Source: MED-G116 sp038107835 (GTDB lineage: Bacteria > Pseudomonadota > Alphaproteobacteria > Puniceispirillales > Puniceispirillaceae). From it: 64,000 nucleotides of DNA. Location of the stretch: positions 1-64,000 of the forward strand of contig JAYNHH010000012.1 in NCBI GenBank assembly GCA_038107835.1, in the 5' to 3' direction. The notes under the pieces were generated by a model, which had not been told where the DNA came from, searched no databases, and saw nothing but the letters and a program-made list of their open reading frames with translations. The position numbers and the translations under genes are program-made. Of this stretch, positions 43,196 to 55,239 are shown piece by piece; positions within the stretch are counted from its first letter, which is position 1, and each line of letters begins with the position of its first letter.

Positions 43196-44053
43196 ATGCA
43201 GAATCCCAGACCCATTTCCACCGATACCACCCGCACCGATGCGGCGCTGCGCCGGATCGTCGATATCATGCGCCAGCTGCGCGACCCGGACACCGGATGC
43301 CCATGGGATGTCAAACAGACCTTCGAGACGATTGCCCCCTACACGATCGAGGAAGCCTATGAGACAGCTGACGCCATTCAGCGCGGCGATCTGGATGATA
43401 TCCGCGATGAATTGGGTGATCTGCTGCTGCAGGTGGTGTTTCAGGCCAGAATTGCCGAGGAGGCCGGACATTTTGACCTTGCCGATATCGCCACCGGCAT
43501 TTCGGAAAAGATGATTGCCCGGCATCCGCATATCTTCACTGAGGACGCCGACCGGCCATCCGCCGACGGGCAGAAACAGATCTGGGAAGAGATCAAGGCC
43601 GCAGAGCGTGCCGCCAGGGGCAAGACCGGCGTGCTGGACGATGTTGCCGTCGGCCTGTCACCGATGCTGCGGGCGCTGAAACTGCAGAAACGCGCGGCGC
43701 GGGTTGGCTTCGACTGGCTGGAATTTGGCCAGCTGCGCGACAAGCTGCATGAGGAAACCGCTGAACTTGAGGCCGAGCTGACAGCCAGCTGCATCGACCA
43801 GCAGAAAATCAGCGATGAGGTTGGTGACATTCTGTTCGTCGCGGTGAACATCGCCCGCAAAGCCGGAGTCGATCCGGAAACGGCCCTGCTTGCCTGTAAC
43901 CAAAAGTTCGAGCAGAGATTTAGATATATCGAACAGAGCATTGAAAAAGATAATAAATCTATTGAAGATTCATCATTGGAAGAGATGGAGTCCCTGTGGC
44001 AGGAAGCCAAGACTGCGGTGAAGCCAGACATGTCGGGTGGCAAGACTGGCTAG
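43196..44053 (+). CDS. mazG: Nucleoside triphosphate pyrophosphohydrolase MazG
   Basis: A 285-aa MazG with two MazG domains. The first has LRDPDTGCPWDVKQTFETIAPYTIEEAYE and DDIRDELGDLLLQVVFQARIAEE with the EExxE/ExxD metal site. The second has DKLHEETAELEAEL and ISDEVGDILFVAVNIARKAGVD. MazG hydrolyses NTPs to NMPs and pyrophosphate, limiting abnormal nucleotides and (p)ppGpp-linked stress. The start at 43196 is chosen because the upstream 18 codons are not family-like. The last 4 bp overlap the convergent IMPase gene. Confidence 0.94.
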   Translation: MQNPRPISTDTTRTDAALRRIVDIMRQLRDPDTGCPWDVKQTFETIAPYTIEEAYETADAIQRGDLDDIRDELGDLLLQVVFQARIAEEAGHFDLADIATGISEKMIARHPHIFTEDADRPSADGQKQIWEEIKAAERAARGKTGVLDDVAVGLSPMLRALKLQKRAARVGFDWLEFGQLRDKLHEETAELEAELTASCIDQQKISDEVGDILFVAVNIARKAGVDPETALLACNQKFEQRFRYIEQSIEKDNKSIEDSSLEEMESLWQEAKTAVKPDMSGGKTG

Positions 44054-44883
44054 GCTGCCGGCTCGGCAAATCCGGCCCAGAGCGTGCCTGCAAGATGATC
44101 CCAGATTTCCTGGTTCGCGGTGATCATGAACGGTCCGCTATTGCCGGTGTGATAGGGCGCGCCGGTGGCAACCATCGCGGCATGGCAACCCGCCTCCCGA
44201 CACAGCAGATCAACCGGTGCATGGTCCCATGGCGTACAGCGGCCATGCGCCATGTAATCATCACTGCCGCTTGCCAGCATGCTTGCCTGAACGCCCGCGC
44301 TGCCGGTAAACCGGCGTCCCGGCAGAGTGCGCAGCCGTTGCTGGATGAGGTCCTTCTGTTCCCCCTCAAGCCCCTTGACATTGCCGCCGCCGACAAGCGC
44401 GGCAAAGGAGGGTGATGAGGCTGCGGCGCGCAGGCGGCTTGCGCTGCCATCATGCACCTTCTCGGCGCCGCCGCCAGCGGTAGCATGATAGAGCGTGCGC
44501 TGCAGCGGCAGCCAGATCCAGCTTTGCTGTGGCACACCATCATCTGCAAGCGCGACCATGACGCAGAACCGCTCATTGCCCTTGACGAAATTGGCGGTGC
44601 CATCAACCGGATCAACCGTCCAGACCACCCCTTTTCCAGCCTTGGCGCGCAAAGTGGGATCAAGCGCCACCGCCTCCTCGCCGATCACCGGGCAGTCAAG
44701 AATGGCCTGTAGGCGCGGTGTCAGCCATGCCTCGGCCTCCTGGTCAGCAATGGTAACAAAATCAGTCGCTGAGGATTTTGTGGAGATGTCATCGTCACGC
44801 AGATTCTGATAGCGCGGGAGGATGGCAAGATCGGCAATCTCCGCCAGCAGAGAGCCGACGGCGTCACGCGGTATGGTACGCAT
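44050..44883 (-). CDS. Inositol-monophosphatase-family phosphatase
   Basis: A 277-aa Mg-dependent phosphatase of the IMPase superfamily with VIGEEAV, the metal-binding signature WTVDPVDGTANFVKG and the C-terminal WDHAPVDLLCREAG. Members act on inositol phosphate, histidinol phosphate (HisN) or PAP. The sequence does not decide between these. GAGGGAT precedes the start. It takes the position next to hfq where hflX is expected from memory in many alphaproteobacteria. Confidence 0.87.
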   Translation of the reverse strand: MRTIPRDAVGSLLAEIADLAILPRYQNLRDDDISTKSSATDFVTIADQEAEAWLTPRLQAILDCPVIGEEAVALDPTLRAKAGKGVVWTVDPVDGTANFVKGNERFCVMVALADDGVPQQSWIWLPLQRTLYHATAGGGAEKVHDGSASRLRAAASSPSFAALVGGGNVKGLEGEQKDLIQQRLRTLPGRRFTGSAGVQASMLASGSDDYMAHGRCTPWDHAPVDLLCREAGCHAAMVATGAPYHTGNSGPFMITANQEIWDHLAGTLWAGFAEPAA

Positions 44884-44937
44884 AGAAATCCCTCATTTCC
44901 AACGGGCAACCCTGTTATCCGTCAGTCTGGTCTTCGG

Positions 44938-45189
44938 CTAGTCTTCGGAGTCCTCGGCGTCAAGCTCCTGCATCTGGATCGGCGATACAGGCATGATTGT
45001 CGAGATTGCGTGCTTATAAACAAGCTGTACATGCTGGTCCCGACGCAACAGGATCGAGAAATTGTCAAACCAGGTGATCACACCCTGCAATTTCACACCG
45101 TTCACCAGAAAGACGGTCACGGCTGCATGCGACTTGCGTACATTGTTTAAAAACAGTTCCTGAAGATTTCGGCTCTTATCCCCGGCCAT
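44938..45189 (-). CDS. hfq: RNA chaperone Hfq
   Basis: An 83-aa Sm-like RNA chaperone that pairs small RNAs with mRNAs. The Sm1 part (NLQELFLNNVRKSHAAVTVFLVNGVKLQGVITWFDNFSILL) and the Sm2 part with the YKHAIS motif are canonical, followed by a short acidic tail (DAEDSED). It is 70 bp downstream of trkA and 54 bp upstream of the phosphatase gene on the same strand. Confidence 0.97.
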   Translation of the reverse strand: MAGDKSRNLQELFLNNVRKSHAAVTVFLVNGVKLQGVITWFDNFSILLRRDQHVQLVYKHAISTIMPVSPIQMQELDAEDSED

Positions 45190-45259
45190 TATTCACTCCC
45201 CCTAAAGGATCAGAGTACACAGTCACAAGACATTCCACAATGGGAACAATATCTGTCGG

Positions 45260-46639
45260 CTAGAATATATCGAGGCGAACCGACAGCAGTTTCTCGAGCT
45301 GGGTGATTTTGCCACGGGCGGCAAAAATCACCACCGTATCGCCAGATTCGATCACCGTGTCACCGCGCGCGGTAATCACCCGGCCATCGCGCAACACACC
45401 GCCAACGGCAATGCCCTTTGGAATCTTCGCAAGACGCAGCGGCTTGCCGACAAGCAGCGAGGATGGCAGCGCCTCAGCCTCCAGCACCTCGCCCAGATCC
45501 TCGATCACGGGATGCACGTCCCTGATCCGGCCCCGCCGGACATGTTCGAGGATCGAGGAGACGGTGATCTGTGATGGATTGATCACCGCATCGACACCAA
45601 GCGTGCCAACAAGCGGGATGAAACCGGGAATATTGACCAGCGCCACCGCATGTTTGGCACCTGTACGTTTGGCCAGTAGCGCCGAGAGGATATTGACCTC
45701 ATCATCCTCAGTCACCGACACGAACGTCTCGGTGCTGTGGACGCCCGCCTCACGCAGGATAGCGCTGTCAAGCGCGTCACCATTGATGATTCCGGTGTTC
45801 TGCAACTCCTCGGCAAGGGCGCGGGCGCGTGAGGCGTGCAGCTCGATGATCTGAACTGCGGTATTCTCGAAATTGCTGCCGATCTCGCGGGCTAGCATCT
45901 GGCCGATGCTGCCACCGCCGGCAATTACCACCGAGCGTGCCTCTGGTTCCTCATGACCGAAACTGGCCATTGCCCGGTGCAGATGCCCGGCATCGCAGAC
46001 GAAATAAACGCGATCGCCTGTCTGCATGGATTCAGCGCCAGAACGCGGGATCACCACCTTGCCATCGCGGATGATCGCCAGCACGGTGATCAACAGATCG
46101 GGGAACAGATTGGTCAGATGGCGCAGCGAAACATCGCGAATGGGGCTGTCATCGGTCAACAGCACGCCCACAAGATTCATCTTGCCCTCGCACATATCCT
46201 TGACGTCAAAGGCGCCGGGAACGCGCAGCTGGTTCGACACGGCCGCCGACACCTCTTTTTCCGGCGAGATGATATGGTCGATCGGCATGTCATCGGGGGC
46301 GTAGAGATCACCATAGAGCGGGTTTAGATAAGCCTGGCTGCGGATCCGGGCAATTTTCACCGGCGTGTTGAAAATCGTGTGGCTGACCTGACAGGCGACC
46401 ATGTTGATTTCATCCGACTCGGTCACTGCAATGAGCAGATCAGCATCGCCGACGCCGGCCTCGGCCAGCCTGTCAGGATGCGAGGCAACGCCGACAACCC
46501 CATGTACATCGACCTGATCGGTGATGCGCTGGATGTTTTCCTGCGAGGCATCAATGACGGTGACGTCGTTATGTTCTTCCGACAGGTGGCTGGCAATCGC
46601 ACTGCCGACAAGACCGGCACCACATATGACAATTTTCAT
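45260..46639 (-). CDS. trkA: Trk potassium uptake NAD-binding regulator TrkA
   Basis: A 459-aa peripheral membrane protein with two TrkA-N/TrkA-C units. The first NAD site is MKIVICGAGLVGSAIASHL. The second Rossmann unit starts near residue 235 (SVVIAGGGSIGQMLAREIG). TrkA gates the TrkH/TrkG potassium channel, which is not in this window. It lies 29 bp after ntrX, a conserved alphaproteobacterial linkage. Confidence 0.95.
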   Translation of the reverse strand: MKIVICGAGLVGSAIASHLSEEHNDVTVIDASQENIQRITDQVDVHGVVGVASHPDRLAEAGVGDADLLIAVTESDEINMVACQVSHTIFNTPVKIARIRSQAYLNPLYGDLYAPDDMPIDHIISPEKEVSAAVSNQLRVPGAFDVKDMCEGKMNLVGVLLTDDSPIRDVSLRHLTNLFPDLLITVLAIIRDGKVVIPRSGAESMQTGDRVYFVCDAGHLHRAMASFGHEEPEARSVVIAGGGSIGQMLAREIGSNFENTAVQIIELHASRARALAEELQNTGIINGDALDSAILREAGVHSTETFVSVTEDDEVNILSALLAKRTGAKHAVALVNIPGFIPLVGTLGVDAVINPSQITVSSILEHVRRGRIRDVHPVIEDLGEVLEAEALPSSLLVGKPLRLAKIPKGIAVGGVLRDGRVITARGDTVIESGDTVVIFAARGKITQLEKLLSVRLDIF

Positions 46640-46668
46640 TACATCTCACCCATGACCGAAACCTGCCC

Positions 46669-48048
46669 TCATATCTCGCCATCGACGCCGAGCGATTTCA
46701 GCTTGCGATGCAGCGCCGAGCGCTCCATTCCCACAAAAACAGCCATCCGCGAGACGTTGCCACCGAACCGCTTGAGCTGGGCAGCCATGTAGGCGCGTTC
46801 AAATTCCTCGCGGGCGCCGCGCAGCGGCAAGGCCCAGAACCCTTCCATATCAGAATTGATCCCGGCTTGCGAGATATTCTGGATTTCGGCCGGCAGCGCG
46901 GAAAGTCCAACCGGGCTGTCATCATCCGCCGGCATCATGATCAGCATGTTCTCGACGGTGTTCAGCAATTGCCGGACATTGCCCGGCCATTCATAGCCCT
47001 GCATGGCGGCCAGAACCTCGTCGGAGAATTTGAGTACCGGCATGCCAAGGCGGCGCGAGACAGTCTTCGCGAAATGCTTGGCAAGACGCGGAATGTCGTC
47101 ACGCCTGTCGGCAAGCGGCGGCATCATCAGAGGTACAACGCCAAGGCGGTAATAGAGATCCTCGCGAAGCGCCCCGTCCCTGATTTTGGTGGCAAGGTCG
47201 CGGCTTGAGGCGGAAATCACCCGGACATCGACCTCGACCTCGACATTGCCGCCGACCCGGCGAAACCGCTGTTCGGTGATGGCGCGAACAATCTTGCCCT
47301 GGGTTTCGAGCGGCAGATCACAGATCTCATCGAAATATAATGTTCCCTTATGGGCCTGTTCAAACAGCCCGACGATCCGCCGGCTGGTTTGCAGGCTTTC
47401 CGAGCCAAACAATTCGGCATCGACCTTTTCCGGGGCAAGACGGGCGCAGTTGGCAACAACGAAACGGGCGTCGCGGCGCTCGGATTTGTGGTGGATCAGC
47501 CGGGCCGCCAGCTCCTTGCCGCTGCCATTCGGTCCGTTGATCAACACCCGGCTGGCAGTCGGCGCGATGCGCGCAATCGCCGTGTGCAGCGCCTTGATGG
47601 CGTGCGATTGGCCGATGATCTCAGGCTCGTTCTCCTCGGGGACACGCGCCCGCAGCTCGGCATTCTCGCGGGCCAGCCGGCTGGCCTGCAACGCCCGCTC
47701 AACCATCAGCAGGAGCCGGTCCTCCTTGAAGGGTTTCTCGATGAAATCATAGGCACCCCGGCGGATTGCCTGTACCGCCGTCTCAATGGTGCCATGGCCG
47801 GAAATCATCAACACCGGAAGGTCGGGATAGATGCCCCTGACCCATTCCAGCAATTCCAGCCCATCCATGTCGGAATCGCGCATCCAGATATCGAGAATGG
47901 CAAGGCTTGGCGGCTGCGCGGCCAGCATATCGCGCGCATCACGCGAATTCGCCGCCTCATGCGTCGAATAACCCTCATCCTGCAGGGTCATGCCAATCAG
48001 CGAGCGGATGTCGCGCTCGTCATCGACAATGAGAATGTCGCCCACCAT
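46669..48048 (-). CDS. ntrX: Two-component response regulator NtrX
   Basis: A 459-aa regulator with a receiver domain (phospho-acceptor D53 in LAILDIWMRD), an AAA+ domain (GPNGSGKELAARLIHHKSERR, LYFDEICDLP) and a C-terminal Fis-type HTH (GGNVSRMAVFVGMERSALHRKLKSLG). The loop where sigma54 activators carry GAFTGA reads ELFGSESLQTSRRIVGLFEQA, so the motif is absent. NtrX proteins of other alphaproteobacteria also lack it and are thought to act without sigma54. The start overlaps the ntrY stop (TGATG). Confidence 0.95.
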   Translation of the reverse strand: MVGDILIVDDERDIRSLIGMTLQDEGYSTHEAANSRDARDMLAAQPPSLAILDIWMRDSDMDGLELLEWVRGIYPDLPVLMISGHGTIETAVQAIRRGAYDFIEKPFKEDRLLLMVERALQASRLARENAELRARVPEENEPEIIGQSHAIKALHTAIARIAPTASRVLINGPNGSGKELAARLIHHKSERRDARFVVANCARLAPEKVDAELFGSESLQTSRRIVGLFEQAHKGTLYFDEICDLPLETQGKIVRAITEQRFRRVGGNVEVEVDVRVISASSRDLATKIRDGALREDLYYRLGVVPLMMPPLADRRDDIPRLAKHFAKTVSRRLGMPVLKFSDEVLAAMQGYEWPGNVRQLLNTVENMLIMMPADDDSPVGLSALPAEIQNISQAGINSDMEGFWALPLRGAREEFERAYMAAQLKRFGGNVSRMAVFVGMERSALHRKLKSLGVDGEI

Positions 48049-50224
48049 CAGCCCTGTGCCTCCTGCTGCGTGTCGAACAGTGGAATCCGTATGGTCACCA
48101 GCGCGCCGCCGTCGGGCGTTGCCCCCAAATCAAGACCGCCAGAATGATCCTCGACAACCTTGCTGACGATCGCCAGACCCAGTCCCGTTCCCTTCTCGCG
48201 TTTGGTGACATAGGGCTCGAGCAGCTGGTTGAGATCCATGTCGGGGAAACCGGGGCCGTTATCGGCAACCGAAATGACCACAAAACCATCATTAATCGAC
48301 AGTGACAAATCAATTCTCGGTGCGGCTGTGCCGGCATCGGCCATGCTGTCAGCCGCGTTCTGGATCAGGTTGGTCAGCGCCTGGCGCAGCAGGCCTGGAT
48401 CGCCAAAAACGGTGAAGGGCTGATCATCTGGCGTGGCTGTCACCGAAGCCGCCAGAGTCTCTGTCTCAAGCAGATTGGCCTGACCGGCGACAAGCTCGCG
48501 CATCGAGACCGGCTGCATCACCGGCTGCGGCATGCGGGCGAAAGCCGAGAATTCATCGACCATGCGCCCGATGTCACCAACCTGACGCGAAATGATCGAG
48601 AGATATTCGGTGAACCTCTCTGCCGCCTCGCTGTCATCTGGCTTGAATTTGCGCAGCAAACGGTCCGAGGCAAGCTGGATCGGGGTCAGCGGATTCTTGA
48701 TTTCATGGGCGATGCGCCGGGCGATGTCTGACCAGGCCGCCTTGCGCTGGGCATTGAGCAGATCAGTGACGTCGTCGAAGGTGACAACATAGCCAATGAT
48801 CCTGCCATCAACGATTTCCGAGGCGATCTTGGCGCGAATGGTCAGCCGGTTGGCGCCGCGCACGAGAACGATCTGCTCCTCCGTCAGACGGCGCATTTTC
48901 CGGCCGACAACGGTCAGCAGCGATTTGAATTCGGGAACAAGATCATCAAGGCGCTTGCCAATCATCGTGACATCATCCATGCCAAGCAGCGCCAGCGCCG
49001 CGGCATTGGGCAGCGTCACCTTGCCATTCCTGTCGAGACCAATGACACCCGATGAGACGCCACCAAGCACCGCTTCGGTAAATTCGCGCCGCCTGTCCAG
49101 CTGGGTGTTGGCCTGAACAAGCTGTTCGCGGCTGCGGTTGAGCTGGTCAAGCATGCGGTTGAAGGACGCGCCAAGCTGGGAAATCTCCTCAAGTTCCAGA
49201 TTTTCGGGAACACGTTCCGACAGATTGCCGCTGCGCACCTGCTCGGCGACGGAAATGACCGAACCCAATGGCTCGACAATCGCATTCGCCAGATTGAGGC
49301 CAATCCACAGCGCGGCAATCAGCAAAAGCAACAGCACAAGACCGAACAGAAAGGCAAAACTGACCTGCAGATCAAGCTGTCTGATGCCGATCTGCTGGTA
49401 ATCGGAGGCAGCAAGCCGCGTGGTGTCGACAGCTTCGAGAACCGATCTGTCGATGAAACGCCCGACAAACAGATAGGCGTCAACATAGCTGGTCAGCTTG
49501 ACCACGGCGCGAAGTTTATTGGTGTCATCCGAACGCAGCAGGACAATCTCACCCTCGCGGGCGCGATCAACCCAGTCGCTGCGCAGATTGGTGAAGGTCA
49601 CGGAAAAGGCAAAGCGCGATTTCGCCAGCACCTCGCCAGTTCCATCAAAAATGATCGCCTCGGACAGATTGCGCAGAACCACCTGGTTGTTCAGATAGCG
49701 GTCCATCTGCACAGGATCATCGGCAAGACGGAACGCCTCGCGGTTGACATCATTGGCCATCGTCAGAACGTCGCTCTTGATCGAGCTTGCATGTTCCTCG
49801 AAATAGGAATCGGCGACCTGGACCGAGCCGGTAACAGCTGTCGAAATCCGTTCGGCAAACCAGCCCCGCAGCGAATAATCGACGACAAACAGCGCAAACA
49901 GCGTGATGATGATGGCAGGCATCATGGTCACCCCGCCAAACAGGATGGCAAGGCGCCAATGCAGCTGGTGACCGGCAAGGCGCTGGCGGCGCTCCGACCA
50001 GAGCCGCCAGATCTGGCGGACAACAAGCGCGCCAAGAACAATGACAGCGACAAGGTCGATCAGCAACAGGCCGGTGAGAATTTCGGTGTTGTCCTCGAAA
50101 CTGTCGATGCGCGAGAGGCTGTAGGCGGTGATCGCCCCCATGCCAAGGGTGAACAGGATCGTCAGATAGGCAAGATTATCCTCGCGCCACCAGCGCCGTG
50201 TCGCTATTTTTGCCCCCTTCATGC

Positions 50225-50228
<4 letters not shown>
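48048..50228 (-). CDS. ntrY: Nitrogen/redox sensor histidine kinase NtrY
   Basis: A 726-aa membrane histidine kinase. Hydrophobic segments occur near residues 18-38, 45-65, 85-112 and 285-310, with a periplasmic sensor region between (about 113-280). A HAMP linker (AIVEPLGSVISVAEQVRSGNLSERVPE), a PAS domain (about 370-480), the H-box IARRIAHEIKNPLTPIQLASDRLL and an HATPase domain (NLIQNAADSM, DNGPGFP, KGTGLGLAIVSK) follow. It phosphorylates NtrX. The start overlaps the ntrC stop by 4 bp. Confidence 0.95.
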
Positions 50229-51660
<1,432 letters not shown>

Positions 51661-51661
<1 letters not shown>

Positions 51662-52800
51662 CACCACTGCTCACCCCCACCCGGGAGTGTCTCGTGATGC
51701 GCGGGATCATCCGCGAGCGGAAAATTGATCCGGAATACGGTCCTGCCACGGGCGGAATCAACCTCGACCATACCGCCATGATCGGCAACAACGCTGGCAA
51801 CCATCGCCAGACCAAGCCCGGAGCCTCCAGCTTTTGCGGTAACGAACGGATCGAAGATATGGTCCCTGATATCAGGTGAAATGCCCGGCCCATTGTCGAT
51901 AATCTCAACCTGAATTGGCACATGGAGCTGGGTACGCATCGCCCCAGCAGACAGCCGTCGTCCCCGGGAATAGGAAGTCTTTACAGTTAACTCACCTTTT
52001 TTATCAGTTACTTCTGATGCGTTCTTAATTATATTTATAAATGCCTGAATGAGCAGATCGCGATGCCCTTCCATCACCGGTAGCGACGGATCATAGGAGC
52101 GCGACACCGACAGATGCGCGCCAAAGGAGGCGCTGGCGATCACCAGACAATGGTCGAGAATCTCGTGGATATTGACTGGCGCAAGAACGACGCTGGCACC
52201 GCCGGCGAACCCCTCCATCCGGTCAAGGAGCGAGGTGATGCGGTCAGTTTCCTCGACAATCATCCGCGTCAGTTCGGCATCACCGGCAACAAGATCAGCC
52301 TGCAGCAGCTGCGCGGCGCCCTTGATGCCGGCAAGCGGGTTCTTCACCTCATGCGCCAAAAGCGCCGCCATCGCCGAGATCGAGCGCGCCGCGCCATGGA
52401 ACACCGATTGTCCGCGCAGACGTTCGGCAAGCGCACGCTCCTGAATTGTCACCAGAAGCTGCCCGTCGGCAAGGCCGCGCTCGCCATAGGGCGAAATCTG
52501 CACATTGACCAGCTTCATGCCGATGCGAGGGCCGGCAAACTCAACCCCCTGATCAGCCACCGATACCTGCTGCGAGCGCGCCCGGGACAGCATCGAGAAG
52601 AGCGGCGAGTCGGCGGGGATCAGCGTTGCCAACGGCGTGCCGATCAGCATCACCTGCGAGGATTGAAAGAACATTTCCGCGGCATTGTTCAGATAGGTAA
52701 AGCGGTCCCTGTCATCAATGACAAAGACCGGATTGGGCAGATGTGCCAGAATGCTGACGGCAGCGGCATCGCCGGATATGACAAGCTGGCCCTCCATCAT
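51661..52800 (-). CDS. ntrB: Nitrogen sensor kinase NtrB
   Basis: A 379-aa cytoplasmic histidine kinase. It has a PAS domain (about 15-120; PNPVFVIDDRDRFTYLNNAAEMFF), the H-box ALLAHEVKNPLAGIKGAAQLLQ and an HATPase domain (AFINIIKNASEV, EIIDNGPGI, GSGLGLAMVASVVADHGG). It controls NtrC phosphorylation under PII (GlnB) control. The start overlaps the dusB stop by 4 bp (ATGA), and the stop overlaps ntrC, so the block is tightly coupled. Confidence 0.95.
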
Positions 52801-53783
52801 GCCGCCTCGCTGTTGCCAAGGGCGGTGAAAAAGGCGTCAACAGCAGCAAAGACGGCACCGGCATCAGTGCTGTTATTGGCGATGTCACGCAGCTGCGCCG
52901 CACCGGGAAGGCCCGTGGCGTACCAGGCAATATGTTTGCGTGCCAGACGCATAGCATTGTCGCCATAATGGCTGAGCATGTCATCGAGATGCAGCCTCAT
53001 CAGCTGATGTCGCTGGGCGATATCGGGGTCCGGGCGGACGGCACGGCCAGCCAACAGATCACCCGCCTGCGCCAGCAGCCAGGGCCGCCCCTGAGCGCCG
53101 CGTCCAATCATCACGCCTGTGGCCCCGCTCTCGGCCATGGCGGTGGTCACATCGGCAAGGCCGCGGATATCGCCATTGGCCAGCACCGGCAGCCCGGTTG
53201 CAGCAACAACATCGGCGATCCGGCACCAATCGGCAGATCCGTTATACATCTGGCACCGGGTGCGCCCATGTACCGCGAGCATCTGGATACCAGCCTGTTC
53301 GGCGATGACGGCAAACCGGTCGGCATTCAGGCTGTCATCATCCCAGCCGAGCCGCATTTTCAGCGTTACCGGAATGTCCACTGCGCCGACAACGGCCTCC
53401 ATGATCGCCCCGGCGAGACGCTCATCGCGCATCAGCGCCGAACCGGACAGCTTTCCGGTGACCTTCTTCGCCGGGCAACCCATATTGATGTCGATGAAAG
53501 TGGCCCCAAGATCAGCCGCAATGCGCGCCGCCTCGGCCATGACTGGCGGTTCCCAGCCGGCAAGCTGGACCGACAGCGGTGCCTCGCTGACCGCCTCGGT
53601 ACGCAGTTTCCGCATTTCCGAGCGCACCTGTCGCAGGATCGCCGCACTGGCAATCATTTCGGTGACGACAAGACCGCCACCGGCCCGCCGCACGGCACGG
53701 CGGAACGGCAGGTCCGTTACCCCCGACATCGGCGCCAGAACCGCCGCATGCGCCATCTCAACAGTGCCGATTGTCAGTGTCAT
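52797..53783 (-). CDS. dusB: tRNA-dihydrouridine synthase DusB (NifR3)
   Basis: A 328-aa FMN enzyme that reduces uridine in tRNA. The sequence has VLAPMSGVTDLPFRRAV, FIDINMGCPAKKVTGKLSGSALM with the catalytic cysteine, VHGRTRCQMYNGSADW and ANGDI. The ATG at 53783 (MTLTIGTVEM) matches the family start, and a start at 53804 would add seven residues. It is the first gene of the ntr operon, as in many alphaproteobacteria where it is called nifR3. Confidence 0.94.
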   Translation of the reverse strand: MTLTIGTVEMAHAAVLAPMSGVTDLPFRRAVRRAGGGLVVTEMIASAAILRQVRSEMRKLRTEAVSEAPLSVQLAGWEPPVMAEAARIAADLGATFIDINMGCPAKKVTGKLSGSALMRDERLAGAIMEAVVGAVDIPVTLKMRLGWDDDSLNADRFAVIAEQAGIQMLAVHGRTRCQMYNGSADWCRIADVVAATGLPVLANGDIRGLADVTTAMAESGATGVMIGRGAQGRPWLLAQAGDLLAGRAVRPDPDIAQRHQLMRLHLDDMLSHYGDNAMRLARKHIAWYATGLPGAAQLRDIANNSTDAGAVFAAVDAFFTALGNSEAA

Positions 53784-53988
53784 TCCGTGGATCCAGCTGC
53801 CCATAAATTAAGCATTGCGCAAAATCGCCTAAATATTAGGCAAGTCGTAGCAAAATTTGCCACAAAAGCCAAATGATCAAAGCCGAAACCGCACCGTGGT
53901 GTCCGCGCCCCGCACTCGGCCCGCACATCCGTTCGACAGGCAGGCAAAACCGGTGGACTTTATCTCTGCCTTTGGGGATAAGTGGCAT

Positions 53989-55239
53989 ATGAGCGCCCCA
54001 TCGGACACAGCCCCCGGTTCACATACACCGCCAGCGATCGCCGCCGTGATTGTTGCCGCCGGTTCCGGCAGCCGCATGCAGGAGGCAGTGCCGAAGCAGT
54101 TTCTCGCGCTGTGTGGCAAACCGGTGCTGTGTCACAGTGTTGATGCCTTTGCCAGCCATGCAGCGGTGGTGGAGATCATCATCGTCGGCCCGGCCGATGA
54201 TCTTGCCAGCGTTGGGCGTGCGCTTGGCACAGAGCGGATGGGAGATGACCGTCTGCGGATTATTGCCGGCGGCGCAACACGGCAGCAATCGGTCAGGGCA
54301 GGACTGGCCGCGCTTGCCGGCAGCCGGGCGCGCCTGGTCGGCATTCATGATGCGGCGCGCCCGCTTGTCAGTCATGCGGTGATCGACCGGCTGGCCACAG
54401 CGATCAGCGATGATGTGACGGCGGCGCTACCGGTTCTGGCGGTGACTGATACGCTGAAATCAGCAGAGTCCGGACGCATCAGCGGCACCATTGACCGCAG
54501 CAATGTGTGGGCCGCACAGACGCCGCAGATGTTCGACCTGGCAACCATTGCAAGGCTGCATGAGGAGAATGACGGCACGCAGCCTGTCACCGACGATATC
54601 AGCCTGGCCGAGGATGCCGGATTGCGGATCGCCAGCATTGAGGGTGATCGCCGGTTGATGAAATTGACGCATGAGGATGATCTGGCCATGCTGGTGGCGC
54701 TGGCAGGAGATGGCCCGGCAAAGGGGGATGGAGCGATGGCGGAAATGATGGATATGCGCGTTGGCAATGGCTTTGACGTGCATAGATTCGCCGATGGGCC
54801 GGGACCAATCATGCTGGCCGGGATCAGTGTACCGAGCCAGCATGGCATGCTGGCGCATTCGGATGGTGATGTCGGGCTGCACGCGCTGTGCGATGCCATT
54901 TTCGGGGCGCTTGGCGATGGCGACATCGGCTTTCATTTTCCACCCTCCGATGCCCGCTGGAAAAATGCCGACAGCGCCCAGTTCCTGCGCTATGCCGTTG
55001 AGCGCTGCGGCCAGCATAATGCCGAATTGCGGCATCTCGACCTGACGATCATCTGCGAGGCACCAAAGATCACCCCGCACCGTGACGCCATGCGCGCCCG
55101 TATCGCCGAGATCAGCGGCCTGCCAATCAGCCGCATCGGGGTCAAGGCCACAACATCCGAGGGGCTGGGCTTTACCGGTCGCGGCGAGGGCATTGCCGCG
55201 CAGGCGACGGCCAGCCTGCTGTTCAGGAGCGGCGAATGA
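53989..55239 (+). CDS. ispDF: Bifunctional IspD/IspF isoprenoid enzyme
   Basis: A 416-aa fusion catalysing two steps of the MEP isoprenoid pathway. The N-terminal IspD (about 1-235) has AAVIVAAGSGSRMQEAVPKQF, IHDAARPLVS and AAQTPQMF. The C-terminal IspF (about 250-416) has VGNGFDVHRFADGPG, LAHSDGDVGLHALCDAIFGALGDGDIG and IGVKATTSEGLGFTGRGEGI. The fusion is typical of alphaproteobacteria. ATG 53989 follows GGGGAT. A start at 53857 reads through non-conserved sequence. The stop overlaps pgpA by 4 bp. Confidence 0.96.
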   Translation: MSAPSDTAPGSHTPPAIAAVIVAAGSGSRMQEAVPKQFLALCGKPVLCHSVDAFASHAAVVEIIIVGPADDLASVGRALGTERMGDDRLRIIAGGATRQQSVRAGLAALAGSRARLVGIHDAARPLVSHAVIDRLATAISDDVTAALPVLAVTDTLKSAESGRISGTIDRSNVWAAQTPQMFDLATIARLHEENDGTQPVTDDISLAEDAGLRIASIEGDRRLMKLTHEDDLAMLVALAGDGPAKGDGAMAEMMDMRVGNGFDVHRFADGPGPIMLAGISVPSQHGMLAHSDGDVGLHALCDAIFGALGDGDIGFHFPPSDARWKNADSAQFLRYAVERCGQHNAELRHLDLTIICEAPKITPHRDAMRARIAEISGLPISRIGVKATTSEGLGFTGRGEGIAAQATASLLFRSGE

